From assembly GCA_900551885.1 (NCBI GenBank), contig URXS01000011.1:1-33395 (forward strand): 33,395 bases of DNA. Direction: 5' to 3'. The stretch is from an uncultured Oscillibacter sp. (lineage in GTDB: Bacteria > Bacillota > Clostridia > Oscillospirales > Oscillospiraceae). Both the position numbers and the translations under genes were made by a program. Positions 23,131 through 30,676 of this stretch are shown one piece after another; position 1 is the first letter of the stretch, and every line of letters starts with the position of its first letter. The notes under the pieces are model-generated. The model saw nothing but the letters and a program-made list of their open reading frames with translations. It made no database searches and was not told the origin of the DNA.

Positions 23131-24672
23131 TCAAAGTGTCCGCTCGACAATCTCAGCTTGACTGCGGAAGGTTTGTTTCAAGTCGGCATACAACTGATGG
23201 TATGTCTGATAGTATGCCTCATACAGTTCCGCGTTGGCTCGAATGGGTTCTGTCGTGCTGACAGGCTTCAGCCAGGCATCGCAACCCTCTGCGACATCCC
23301 GGAAATAGCCGGAGGCTACGGCCGCCAGAATCGCCGCGCCCGCGGCGGGCCCCTCCTCCAGATTCATGGTCACAACGTTTGCCTGATAGATGTCCGCCTG
23401 AATTTGCCGCCAAAGGGGGCTCTTCGCGCCGCCGCCACTGGAGCGGACCTCAGAGACATTGAGCCCCATGCTCCGGCAGATCTCGATGGTATCCCGCATG
23501 GCAAACGTGACACCCTCCATGACGCTTCTGGCAATCTCGCCCGGGCCGTGGCGATAGGACAGGCCAAAAAAGACGCCTCTGGCGTTTTCGTCTGTGATGG
23601 GAGTCTTCTCGCCGTTCAGGTACGGCAGGCACATCAGCCCCTCGCAGCCCGGCCGCGCCTTTTCCGCCAGGGCGGTCATGTAATCGTAGACGTCCAGCCC
23701 TTTGGCGGCATACTCCTGCTTTTCCCGGCGGAAAAAGGTATCCCGCAGCCACTTGAAGGTACCACCAGCGCTGAGCACCAGGCCCAGGAAGCACCACTGG
23801 CCCGGAACCGCATGAGCCATCGTCATGATGGCCCGCCGCTGGGAATCCACCAGAGGCTGGGCGGTGCACCCGAACACCACACCGCTGGTTCCGATGGTGC
23901 TGCTGATGAGGCCCGGCTTCACAATGCCCCCGCCGACCCCGCCTACCGGCTGGTCCCCGCCGCCGGCCGCTACCGGGATTCCCGCCGGGAGGCCCCATTC
24001 CGCGGCGATCTCCGGCAGCAAAAATCCAGCGACCTCCGACGACTCCAGCAGCCGTTCCGGCGCCAGGGCAGGATCGAGCCCCAGGCGCCGGAACACCTCC
24101 GGCGCCCAGCGGCGCTCCGCCACATTCAGGAAAAACGACAGGGACGCGTCACTGACCTCTGTCGCGATTTCACCGGTCATCCGGTAGCGGATGTAATCCT
24201 TGGTAAACAGCACTTTGCGGGTCCGGGCAAAATCCTCAGGCCGGTGGTTTCGCAGCCAAAGGAGCTTTGGTGCCCAGAAGCTGTTCAGGCAGTGATTCGC
24301 GGTGAGCCGGACCGCCTCTTCGTCAGGGAGCAAAGACTCGATCTCCGCTGTTTCCTGCCCCGCACGCTGATCGAGCCAGATGATGCAGTTTCCAATAGGA
24401 CGACCTTCCCCGTCCAGCGGCAGGCAGCCCTGCATTTGTCCGGAAAATCCGATGCCGGCCACATCTCTGCCGTGTCCGGAGTTATGGACCGCAGCCTTTA
24501 CCGCCTCACAGCAGGCATTCCACCAGCTCTCCGGCGACTGCTCCACCCAGCCCGGCCGGGGCGTAATGAGGTCACATTCACTGTACCCGGAACCCAGGAG
24601 CTCTCCTGCCTCCGACAGAAGGACAACCTTGATCCCGCTGGTCCCGCAGTCAATCCCCATGAAGCATTTCAT
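23131..24672 (-). CDS. xylB: FGGY-family carbohydrate kinase, xylulokinase-like
   Basis: This 513-residue kinase starts at ATG 24672 behind AAAGGAGAGCGCC. It carries MGIDCGTSGIKVVLLS, the xylulokinase-type GFSGQMQGCLPLD and CIIWLDQRAGQE with the catalytic Asp, GTSGVVFG, LPYLNGEKTPITDENARGVF and SSGGGAKSPLWRQIQADIY. It most resembles D-xylulokinases, which make xylulose 5-phosphate. It lies 34 bp after the lyase gene and 20 bp before the ribulokinase-like gene. The two kinases and the epimerase would bring two pentuloses to one intermediate, but the operon contains no isomerase, so other ketoses cannot be excluded. The symbol is by resemblance only. Confidence 0.85.
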   Translation of the reverse strand: MKCFMGIDCGTSGIKVVLLSEAGELLGSGYSECDLITPRPGWVEQSPESWWNACCEAVKAAVHNSGHGRDVAGIGFSGQMQGCLPLDGEGRPIGNCIIWLDQRAGQETAEIESLLPDEEAVRLTANHCLNSFWAPKLLWLRNHRPEDFARTRKVLFTKDYIRYRMTGEIATEVSDASLSFFLNVAERRWAPEVFRRLGLDPALAPERLLESSEVAGFLLPEIAAEWGLPAGIPVAAGGGDQPVGGVGGGIVKPGLISSTIGTSGVVFGCTAQPLVDSQRRAIMTMAHAVPGQWCFLGLVLSAGGTFKWLRDTFFRREKQEYAAKGLDVYDYMTALAEKARPGCEGLMCLPYLNGEKTPITDENARGVFFGLSYRHGPGEIARSVMEGVTFAMRDTIEICRSMGLNVSEVRSSGGGAKSPLWRQIQADIYQANVVTMNLEEGPAAGAAILAAVASGYFRDVAEGCDAWLKPVSTTEPIRANAELYEAYYQTYHQLYADLKQTFRSQAEIVERTL

Positions 24673-24706
24673 ACGGCGCTCTCCTTTAAAAAGATCGGTC
24701 AGCCTG

Positions 24707-25618
24707 TCATTGGCCGGTTTTGTACGCTTCCCGGAGCGCCATGGCATCAGAGTAGCCTAAGATGTCCTGATACACCGGGCGCTTCTCGAAGAGTCCCTCA
24801 TCATACAGTGCCAGGGTGGTTCCTTTTTCCTGATACTCCTTGTAAAAACGGTCCAGCAGCCGCGCCTCCATCAGGATCGAGCCCAGGGGATGGATAACGA
24901 AATGGTAGCCCATGGCTTCCAGTTCCTCGTTGCTGTAGATCTGTCCGCGGGTGAACTCGCAGACATCGTAAAGGACCACAGGCTTTTCCGGCCGTACGGG
25001 AGACTGATACGCCGTCAGCTCCGCTGCCACCCGGGCCACGTCCTCCCGCTCTACCAGATTTTCCGGCATCAGCATATCGGCTCCCGCGTCCCAGAAAAGC
25101 TTGCAGCGCCGGATAACCTCATCTACGCCGTAGGTGTTGAAGCTGTCGGTTCTGGCAATGACCACAAAGTTGGGGTCCCGCCGTGCCGCGATGGCGGCCC
25201 GGATCTTGGCGCAGGCCTCTTCCACAGGGACCACCTGCACACCCTCCATGGCGCCGCACTTTTTGGGCATCACCTGGTCCTCCAGATGGACGCCACTGAC
25301 GCCGGCCGCCTCATACGCCCGGATCGTCCGCACCACAGCACTGACATCGCCGTATCCCGTGTCGGCGTCACATACCAGAGGAATATCCAGGACATCCGCC
25401 AGATACCGGGCACGGGTCACCATCTCCGTCTGCGTAGCCAAGCCAATATCCGGCAACCCCAGGTAGCTGGCCACAGAGCCATTGCCACCCATGTAGGCCA
25501 CTTCAAACCCGTTTTTCTGAATCAATCTGGCAGTTAATCCATCGTGGCACCCTGGCGCTACCACAATACCCGGCCCTGCGATCAGCTCCCGAAGTCTGGC
25601 GTTTTTGCTGGTTTTCAT
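24707..25618 (-). CDS. Isocitrate lyase/PEP mutase superfamily lyase (Cys-type), copy 1
   Basis: This 303-residue TIM-barrel enzyme has the superfamily motifs PGCHDGLTARLIQKNGF, metal-binding CDADTGYGD (D84, D86) and HLEDQVMPKKCGAMEG with catalytic C121. The KKCG loop marks C-C lyases such as 2-methylisocitrate or dimethylmalate lyase; PEP mutases lack this Cys. It would cleave a 2-hydroxy or 2-oxo diacid, often giving pyruvate plus another carbonyl or acid. ATG 25618 follows TAGGAGGAAATAACG. It heads the lyase-kinase-kinase-epimerase unit, divergent from the TRAP importer. A second lyase of the same superfamily (29015-29884) follows the importer. Exact substrate not determinable. Confidence 0.87.
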   Translation of the reverse strand: MKTSKNARLRELIAGPGIVVAPGCHDGLTARLIQKNGFEVAYMGGNGSVASYLGLPDIGLATQTEMVTRARYLADVLDIPLVCDADTGYGDVSAVVRTIRAYEAAGVSGVHLEDQVMPKKCGAMEGVQVVPVEEACAKIRAAIAARRDPNFVVIARTDSFNTYGVDEVIRRCKLFWDAGADMLMPENLVEREDVARVAAELTAYQSPVRPEKPVVLYDVCEFTRGQIYSNEELEAMGYHFVIHPLGSILMEARLLDRFYKEYQEKGTTLALYDEGLFEKRPVYQDILGYSDAMALREAYKTGQ

Positions 25619-25632
25619 CGTTATTTCCTCCT

Positions 25633-25652
25633 ATGTTTAAAAATGTAAATAT
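25633..25652. promoter_or_regulatory. Imperfect operator-like palindrome upstream of the lyase gene
   Basis: ATGTTTAA-AAAT-GTAAATAT has the same 8-4-8 layout as the perfect palindrome at 19579-19598, with six of eight arm bases symmetric. It lies between the predicted transcription start and the lyase ATG, as at the E1 alpha gene. Confidence 0.45.
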
Positions 25653-25680
25653 GATTTAAAAATATTTTTCTATAACCAGC

Positions 25681-25708
25681 ATTATATATAATAGTGCAAA
25701 AAAGTCAA
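25681..25708 (-). promoter_or_regulatory. Promoter of the lyase-kinase-kinase-epimerase operon
   Basis: On the minus strand TTGACT (25703-25708) and a perfect TATAAT (25681-25686) are 16 bp apart, about 63 bp upstream of the lyase start codon. Confidence 0.75.
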
Positions 25709-25888
25709 TCCACATATTTAGGCTTTTTGATAGTTTGTAATTGAAAAGTACACATATATTATAATTTGTTTTTTTACGCTATATCAACGTATAATTGTTG
25801 AAAATATATATAAATTCCAAGTGCAATCAGTGTAATACGACAAATTTAACGAAATATATTGCAAAGTAAGTTAGCAAATGATATCATT

Positions 25889-25925
25889 GATTTACATTTT
25901 TTAAAAAAATTAAAAAATGTAAATC
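25889..25925. promoter_or_regulatory. Perfect 14-bp inverted repeat upstream of dctP
   Basis: GATTTACATTTTTT (25889-25902) and AAAAAATGTAAATC (25912-25925) are exact complements around a 9-base A/T centre. The outer ATTTACA and TGTAAAT half-sites match those of the other candidate operators, though here they are much further apart. It ends 23 bp before the dctP start codon and could act as an operator pair or as a leader hairpin in RNA. Confidence 0.6.
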
Positions 25926-25948
25926 TAACAAGGATAGGAGAATTGAGA

Positions 25949-27025
25949 ATGAGAAGGAAAAATATCTTTGCGCTGCTCCTCGCTATGGTTATGATGATGG
26001 GGCTGACCGCCTGTGGCGGAGGTCAGGATACTACAGATTCTGGCGATACCGCATCTACTACTGACAGCGAGACCGAAAGCACCGACGTGATCAACTACAC
26101 CATTTCCACCGACGCACAAAACCGCGTTCAGTATTGCCAGGCTCTGGTTGATGGCGTCAAGGAAGCATCCGGTGGCCGCCTGGTCGGCGAGGTCCTGGCA
26201 GCCAACTCTCTGGGTACCTGCAATGATATGTGCCAGATGCTGCAGTTGGGCACTCTGAGCATCATGCTGAGTGACGACATGTCTGTGGACTCCAACCTCA
26301 ACGGCGCCTTGGGCTTCGCGTGGCTGCCCGGTCTGGTGGCTGACCGCGACGAGGCCGAGAAGTACTACGATCACGGCTGGATCGCCGACAAGTGCGCTGA
26401 GATCATGCTGGAAAACGGTCTGGTTCGTTTCGGCTCCTTCACCAACGGTTTCCGTCAGGTGGGCAACATCGTCCGCCCCATTACCGAGATGAGCGATCTG
26501 GCTGGCCTGAAGATCCGTACTCCGTCCGTCACCTCTGTGGTTGCTTTCTATGAGGACTGCGGCGCTCTGCCCGTCATGATTGCCGGCTCCGAGGTTCTGT
26601 CCGCGCTGCAGACCGGCACCGTGGATGGCCTGGATAACTCCGTTTACAATTACATCAACCAGGGTGTCACCGACGTGGTGAAGTACATCTGCGAACTGAA
26701 CTACTGCTATTCCGGCGGCAGCTTCATTGCCGGCTCTCCCTTCTGGGATACTCTGAGCGAAGAAGATAAGGCCATTTTCCTGGAAGTTGGCGACCAGGTC
26801 GGCGCTGACTTCACCGATGACTTCTATGCCGAGACCGAGCGCATCACCCAGGAAGGCATCGACAACGGCCAGTGGGTTGTTACTGAGCCCTCCGAGGAGA
26901 TGAAGGCGGCTCTGGAGGAGATCTATGTTGGTATCTGGGAAGAGTCCCGCGAACTGTACGGTGACGAAATCATCGACACCCTTGTGAGCGGCGATTACAA
27001 GACTCTGTCTGAGAACAACCAGTAA
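25949..27025 (+). CDS. dctP: TRAP transporter substrate-binding lipoprotein (DctP family)
   Basis: This 358-residue protein starts at ATG 25949 after GGATAGGAG; frame upstream of it has no signal. It has a lipoprotein signal with lipobox LTAC (C22) and a Thr/Ser/Asp tether, so in this Gram-positive the binding protein is membrane-anchored. The DctP fold is recognised by LAGLKIRTPSV, in which R190 corresponds to the Arg that pairs with the substrate carboxylate, and by the following VLSALQTGTVDGLDNS. A carboxylate ligand is therefore expected. It is the first gene of the TRAP operon, with a hairpin separating it from dctQ. The specific acid is not predictable. Confidence 0.93.
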   Translation: MRRKNIFALLLAMVMMMGLTACGGGQDTTDSGDTASTTDSETESTDVINYTISTDAQNRVQYCQALVDGVKEASGGRLVGEVLAANSLGTCNDMCQMLQLGTLSIMLSDDMSVDSNLNGALGFAWLPGLVADRDEAEKYYDHGWIADKCAEIMLENGLVRFGSFTNGFRQVGNIVRPITEMSDLAGLKIRTPSVTSVVAFYEDCGALPVMIAGSEVLSALQTGTVDGLDNSVYNYINQGVTDVVKYICELNYCYSGGSFIAGSPFWDTLSEEDKAIFLEVGDQVGADFTDDFYAETERITQEGIDNGQWVVTEPSEEMKAALEEIYVGIWEESRELYGDEIIDTLVSGDYKTLSENNQ

Positions 27026-27040
27026 TGATTGCGTAAAAAA

Positions 27041-27078
27041 TGAATGGATGCGGGGGCGGCCGTCCCTGCATCCATTCA
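27041..27078 (+). terminator. Stem-loop between dctP and dctQ
   Basis: TGAATGGATGC pairs with GCATCCATTCA and the stem continues through GGGG against CCCT (one G-T) around an 8-base loop. It is preceded by six A but has no T tract after it. It probably stabilises the dctP message or attenuates readthrough, giving more binding protein than membrane subunits. Confidence 0.65.
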
Positions 27079-27107
27079 CAGTATTGGTGATTTAGGGAGA
27101 AAATCTT

Positions 27108-27644
27108 ATGAAGAAATCTGACGGCAAAATCCTTTCGGTTCTCACCAAGATCAACAACTTCATCCTTTCGATTGAAGAAATCTTGCTTGTTGTTATTACC
27201 GTCGGTTTGTGCCTTGTTATTTTTGTTGAGGTTCTTGCCCGCTATATTTTCTTTACTTCCACAGCCTGGGCAGAAGAACTGGCGCGCTACCTATTTATTA
27301 TCCTGACCTTCATTGGCGCCGCATATGCCTGTGCACATCATGATCACATTGAAATTGACATCATCAACCAGGTGTTAGAGAAGATCCCAGCCATTAAAGA
27401 TAAGAAAAAATCCCAAAAAATCGTGGATATTATCGGAAATGTGACAACCATTATCTTCCTGCTGATCTTCAACTCTATTTTCGGCAACTATATTGCACAG
27501 ATTAACAAAATAGGCCTGCTTTCCCCCACCATGCAAATTCCCATGGTCTGGATCTATGCATCGGTCTATTTGGGCGGAGTCCTTTCAATCATCCATTTGA
27601 TCTATTTGGTAATCCGCGATCTATCTGGAGCAAAGTCTGAATAA
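27108..27644 (+). CDS. dctQ: TRAP transporter small membrane subunit (DctQ family)
   Basis: This 178-residue protein has four predicted transmembrane helices: about residues 20-42, 52-76 (WAEELARYLFIILTFIGAAYA), 98-122 and 137-165. The DctQ hallmark WAEELARYLF is present after the first helix. ATG 27108 follows TAGGGAGAAAATCTT. It lies 15 bp before dctM, with which it forms the sodium-driven membrane complex. Codon use is less GC-biased than in the ABC operon on the left. Confidence 0.95.
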   Translation: MKKSDGKILSVLTKINNFILSIEEILLVVITVGLCLVIFVEVLARYIFFTSTAWAEELARYLFIILTFIGAAYACAHHDHIEIDIINQVLEKIPAIKDKKKSQKIVDIIGNVTTIIFLLIFNSIFGNYIAQINKIGLLSPTMQIPMVWIYASVYLGGVLSIIHLIYLVIRDLSGAKSE

Positions 27645-27659
27645 AAGGAGTGATCATCT

Positions 27660-28976
27660 ATGAGCGCAGGAATCGCACTGGTAGTCTTTATCGCCTCATT
27701 TCTGATACTGTGCATGGTCTGCAGGATGCCCGTGGCTCATGGCCTCGGCGCAGCATCCCTGCTGGTTTTCATTACTTGTAACTTAGATACCATCACAGTT
27801 GGACAGGCCGCATTCAATTCTCTTGACAGCTTCACCTTTCTAGCCATTCCCTTCTTTATTTACGCCGGCACTTTGATGGAACACAGCGGCATTTCCAAAT
27901 GCCTGATCGACTGGATTCGGGGAATCATTGGTCGTGTCCGCGGTTCCCTGGGCATCATCTGCATCCTTGCCTCCATGGCGTTCGGTGTTCTGACCGGCTC
28001 CGCTATGGCCACCATCAGCGCCATCGGCAAAATCATGGCGCCGGAAATGGAGAAGTACCATTATCCCAAAGCCTATACCAGCGCCATGCTGGCCTCTACC
28101 AGCTTTCTGGGAATCCTGATCCCCCCCTCCGTGCCCGGCATTATGTATGCACTGTCCGCCGGTCAGAAGATTTCTGACGTCTGGATGGTCACCATCGGCC
28201 CCGCATTGATTTTTGGATTGGGCTACATCATCTGGAACTATATCCGCATCGGCCGCAGAGAGGATCCCGCCTCCCTGCCTCCCAAGCAATCTGCCAGCGG
28301 CTATCTTTCCAACCTGGGGCGCAGTACCTTCAATGCAATTCCCGCTCTGCTGATGCCGGTTATTATTTACGGCTGCATTTACGGCGGCATCTGCACACCT
28401 ACTGAAGCCGGTGCTTTAAGCGCAATCTACGGCATCCTTTACTGGTTCATCGCGCGGGTCTTTCTGAAGAAGAAAATGACTGCCACGTTCTGGAAGGTCG
28501 CCGCGATTTCCGGCGCTTCCACCGCGGCGATCGGCCTTCTGAACGCATACGCCGGCGTCTCCGGCAAGGCGCTGACCCTGGCCGGTGTTTCCTCGTTCCT
28601 GTCTGAGCTGGTCATCAACAACATTTCCTCCCGTGTCGGGTTCCTGATCCTGGTCAACGTGCTGTTCCTGTTCATGGGTACTTTCATGGACATCAACGCC
28701 ACCATTCTGATCATGACTCCGCTGCTGCTGCCCATTGCCCAGAGCTACGGCATCACCCCCATCCACTTCGGCGCCATTACTCTGGTGAACCTGTGCGTCG
28801 GCTTCATGACGCCGCCCTTCGCCGCCGGAATTTTTGTTTCCACCAAGATCACCGGTGCCACTTTCGGCGCAACAGTAAAGGAGATCTGGCCGTTTATCAT
28901 CGTGGGCCTGATTGCCATTATCATCACGACTGCATGCCCGGGATATCTGATGTTCTTTGTCAACATGTTCGGCTAA
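27660..28976 (+). CDS. dctM: TRAP transporter large membrane subunit (DctM family)
   Basis: This 438-residue polytopic protein shows DctM features: IPFFIYAGTLMEHSGI, GSLGIICILASMAFGVLTGSAMATISAIGKIMAPEM with its conserved G-x-SGSA-like segment, SFLGILIPPSVPGIMYAL, TPTEAGALSAIYG, MDINATILIMTPLLLPIA and VNLCVGFMTPPFAAGIFV. It is the ion-coupled translocation subunit. ATG 27660 follows AAAGGAGTGATCATCT. It is directly downstream of dctQ and 38 bp upstream of the second lyase gene, which is therefore probably in the same transcript and acts on the imported compound or a product of it. Confidence 0.96.
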   Translation: MSAGIALVVFIASFLILCMVCRMPVAHGLGAASLLVFITCNLDTITVGQAAFNSLDSFTFLAIPFFIYAGTLMEHSGISKCLIDWIRGIIGRVRGSLGIICILASMAFGVLTGSAMATISAIGKIMAPEMEKYHYPKAYTSAMLASTSFLGILIPPSVPGIMYALSAGQKISDVWMVTIGPALIFGLGYIIWNYIRIGRREDPASLPPKQSASGYLSNLGRSTFNAIPALLMPVIIYGCIYGGICTPTEAGALSAIYGILYWFIARVFLKKKMTATFWKVAAISGASTAAIGLLNAYAGVSGKALTLAGVSSFLSELVINNISSRVGFLILVNVLFLFMGTFMDINATILIMTPLLLPIAQSYGITPIHFGAITLVNLCVGFMTPPFAAGIFVSTKITGATFGATVKEIWPFIIVGLIAIIITTACPGYLMFFVNMFG

Positions 28977-29014
28977 ACTCAACACATTTCATTTGATTAG
29001 GAGGAGTCACTGAT

Positions 29015-29884
29015 ATGACGATCGGCGAAAAAAGAGCCGCCTTTAAGAAAAAGGTGCTGGAAGGAAATGAAATGCTGACCCTGGTGGGTGCGTTCGACGG
29101 TATTACCGCTCGTCTGGTCCAGGAGATTGGCTTTGATGGTGCCTACATGGGCGGCCAGGCGGCCGCGGCCAGCATGTTGGGTGTTCCCGACATTGGTCTG
29201 GTCACCGCTACCGAGCAGGTAAAGCACGCCCATGATATGGTCTCCTGCATCGACCTTCCCTTCCTGATGGACGCTGACACCGGCTACGGCAACGAGCTCA
29301 ACGCCCGCCGCACGCTCCACGATCTGGAGGATGCGGGTGTCTATGGTGCCCACTTTGAAGACCAGGTCACGCCCAAGCGCTGCGGCGGCATGAACGGCGT
29401 GCAGGTCGTTCCTCTGGAGGAATATCTGCGCAAGCTGGACATGCTGGTCAAATACCGGAGAGATCCCAACTTTTTGATCATCGGCCGGACCGATGCCGGC
29501 TCCTGCCTGGGACTGGACGAGGCGATCCGCCGCGGCAATGCCATGGCCGACCATGGTGCAGACATGGTTTTCTATGGCCATGTTCTGAACAATATGGACG
29601 AGATCAAGCGGGTCTGCGCGGAAACCAAAGTCCCCGTTATGTACTGCCTCATGGAATTCAGCCGGGATCTTTGCTTCACGCTGGATGAGCTGAGAGCCGC
29701 CGGTGTCCGCATTACCATCTGGCCCAACGGCCTGTGGATGCGCTGGTGGAAGGCCGCCCATGACCTGATGGTGCAGTTCAAGGAAACCGGAGATCCCAAG
29801 ACCTTCTTTGATGACCTCTACCTCCCCAGCGAGTGCAACGAGCTCCTTGGCATCAAAGACTGGAATCCCCCCGGAATGTTCTGA
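29015..29884 (+). CDS. Isocitrate lyase/PEP mutase superfamily lyase (Cys-type), copy 2
   Basis: This 289-residue enzyme has GAFDGITARLVQEIGFDGAYMGG, metal-binding MDADTGYGNE and HFEDQVTPKRCGGMNG with catalytic C123 in a KRCG loop, so it should be a C-C lyase and not a phosphomutase. It is clearly related to the enzyme at 24707-25618 (EDQV-P-K-CG--GVQVVP in both) but too different to be a recent duplicate. The C-terminal part, with MRWWKAAHDLMVQF and DLYLPSECNELLGI, is distinct. ATG 29015 follows TTAGGAGGAGTCACTGAT. It is the last gene of the TRAP operon before a strong terminator. The substrate is presumably a diacid or sugar-acid derivative (inference). Confidence 0.87.
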   Translation: MTIGEKRAAFKKKVLEGNEMLTLVGAFDGITARLVQEIGFDGAYMGGQAAAASMLGVPDIGLVTATEQVKHAHDMVSCIDLPFLMDADTGYGNELNARRTLHDLEDAGVYGAHFEDQVTPKRCGGMNGVQVVPLEEYLRKLDMLVKYRRDPNFLIIGRTDAGSCLGLDEAIRRGNAMADHGADMVFYGHVLNNMDEIKRVCAETKVPVMYCLMEFSRDLCFTLDELRAAGVRITIWPNGLWMRWWKAAHDLMVQFKETGDPKTFFDDLYLPSECNELLGIKDWNPPGMF

Positions 29885-29933
29885 TTCGGATAGCGCTCCT
29901 TCCGGGAGTGGTCCGTATTTCCGCATGATAGCC

Positions 29934-29975
29934 GCCGGAAACCGGTCATTCCTATGAAACTGACCGGTTTCCGGC
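29934..29975 (+). terminator. Intrinsic terminator after the TRAP-lyase operon
   Basis: GCCGGAAACCGGTCA (29934-29948) pairs perfectly with TGACCGGTTTCCGGC (29961-29975) and is followed by TTATTCTTTTCTT. The dhaL start lies 55 bp further on, with no clear promoter between, so dhaL may depend on readthrough or on an unrecognised promoter. Confidence 0.88.
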
Positions 29976-30030
29976 TTATTCTTTTCTTCCTGGTCTCAGG
30001 GAAAAACCATACCAAATAGGGGGTCCTTTT

Positions 30031-30663
30031 GTGAAACAGCTCACATTTGTACAAACACGGGATATGCTGCTGCACGTTGCGGATCAGGTCATCGACAGCA
30101 AGGCATTCCTGACGGAAATCGATAGCAAAATCGGTGATGGCGACCACGGCATCGGCATGGAGCGTGGAATGAAGAAGGCAAAAGAGAAGCTGCTGCCCAT
30201 GGAGAATGGGGATAACGTCTTTTCCCTGTTTCAGGAGATGGGCAAGACCATGCTGATGAGCATGGGCGGTGCTTCCGGTGTGATCTTCGGTACGCTTTTT
30301 ATGGGAGGTGCCAAGGGAAAAACAGCCTCCTCCCTCACCGCTTCCGGTCTGATTTCCCTGATGGAAGACAGTCTTCGCTCCATCCAGGATCGTGGCAAGG
30401 CCCAAACGGGGGACAAAACCATGGTGGACGCGCTGGTTCCTGCCGTGGATTCCATGAAAAACAGCGGCTCGGATGATTTGGGGGAGTTGCTGTCCGCAGC
30501 CGCCGAGGCCGCCCGCCAGGGTATGGAAGCCACCAAAAACTATCAAGCGAAGTATGGAAGAGCCAAGTCCCTCCAGGAGCGGGCAATTGGGTATCAGGAC
30601 GCCGGCGCCACGTCCACCTGGATCATTTTCCGTGCTATGGCGGAATACGTTCAAAGCCTGTAA
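30031..30663 (+). CDS. dhaL: Dihydroxyacetone kinase-type ADP/ATP-binding subunit (DhaL)
   Basis: This 210-residue protein starts at GTG 30031, following TAGGGGGTCC. It has the DhaL nucleotide/metal site D31-SKIGD36-G-D38-HGIGM and the GGASGVIFGTLFMG helix-loop that holds the adenine, with a later DKTMVDALVPAVD segment. It transfers phosphate to a short-chain ketose bound in DhaK. Here dhaL precedes dhaK, and no DhaM-type PTS phosphodonor gene is seen nearby. The pair may therefore use free ATP, as in the tetrulose kinases of actinobacteria, or borrow a DhaM encoded elsewhere. Confidence 0.92.
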   Translation: MKQLTFVQTRDMLLHVADQVIDSKAFLTEIDSKIGDGDHGIGMERGMKKAKEKLLPMENGDNVFSLFQEMGKTMLMSMGGASGVIFGTLFMGGAKGKTASSLTASGLISLMEDSLRSIQDRGKAQTGDKTMVDALVPAVDSMKNSGSDDLGELLSAAAEAARQGMEATKNYQAKYGRAKSLQERAIGYQDAGATSTWIIFRAMAEYVQSL

Positions 30664-30676
30664 AGGGGGAGCAAAA

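Larger units (their letters stand above)
25619..25948. promoter_or_regulatory. AT-rich divergent control region between lyase and TRAP operons
   Basis: This 330-bp gap is far more AT-rich than the genes around it and has no credible coding frame. It contains the lyase promoter, candidate operators on both sides and two possible -10 boxes for the TRAP operon: TATAAT at 25760-25765 with no good -35, and TATAAT at 25790-25795 with TTGTTT 18 bp upstream. Confidence 0.7.
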
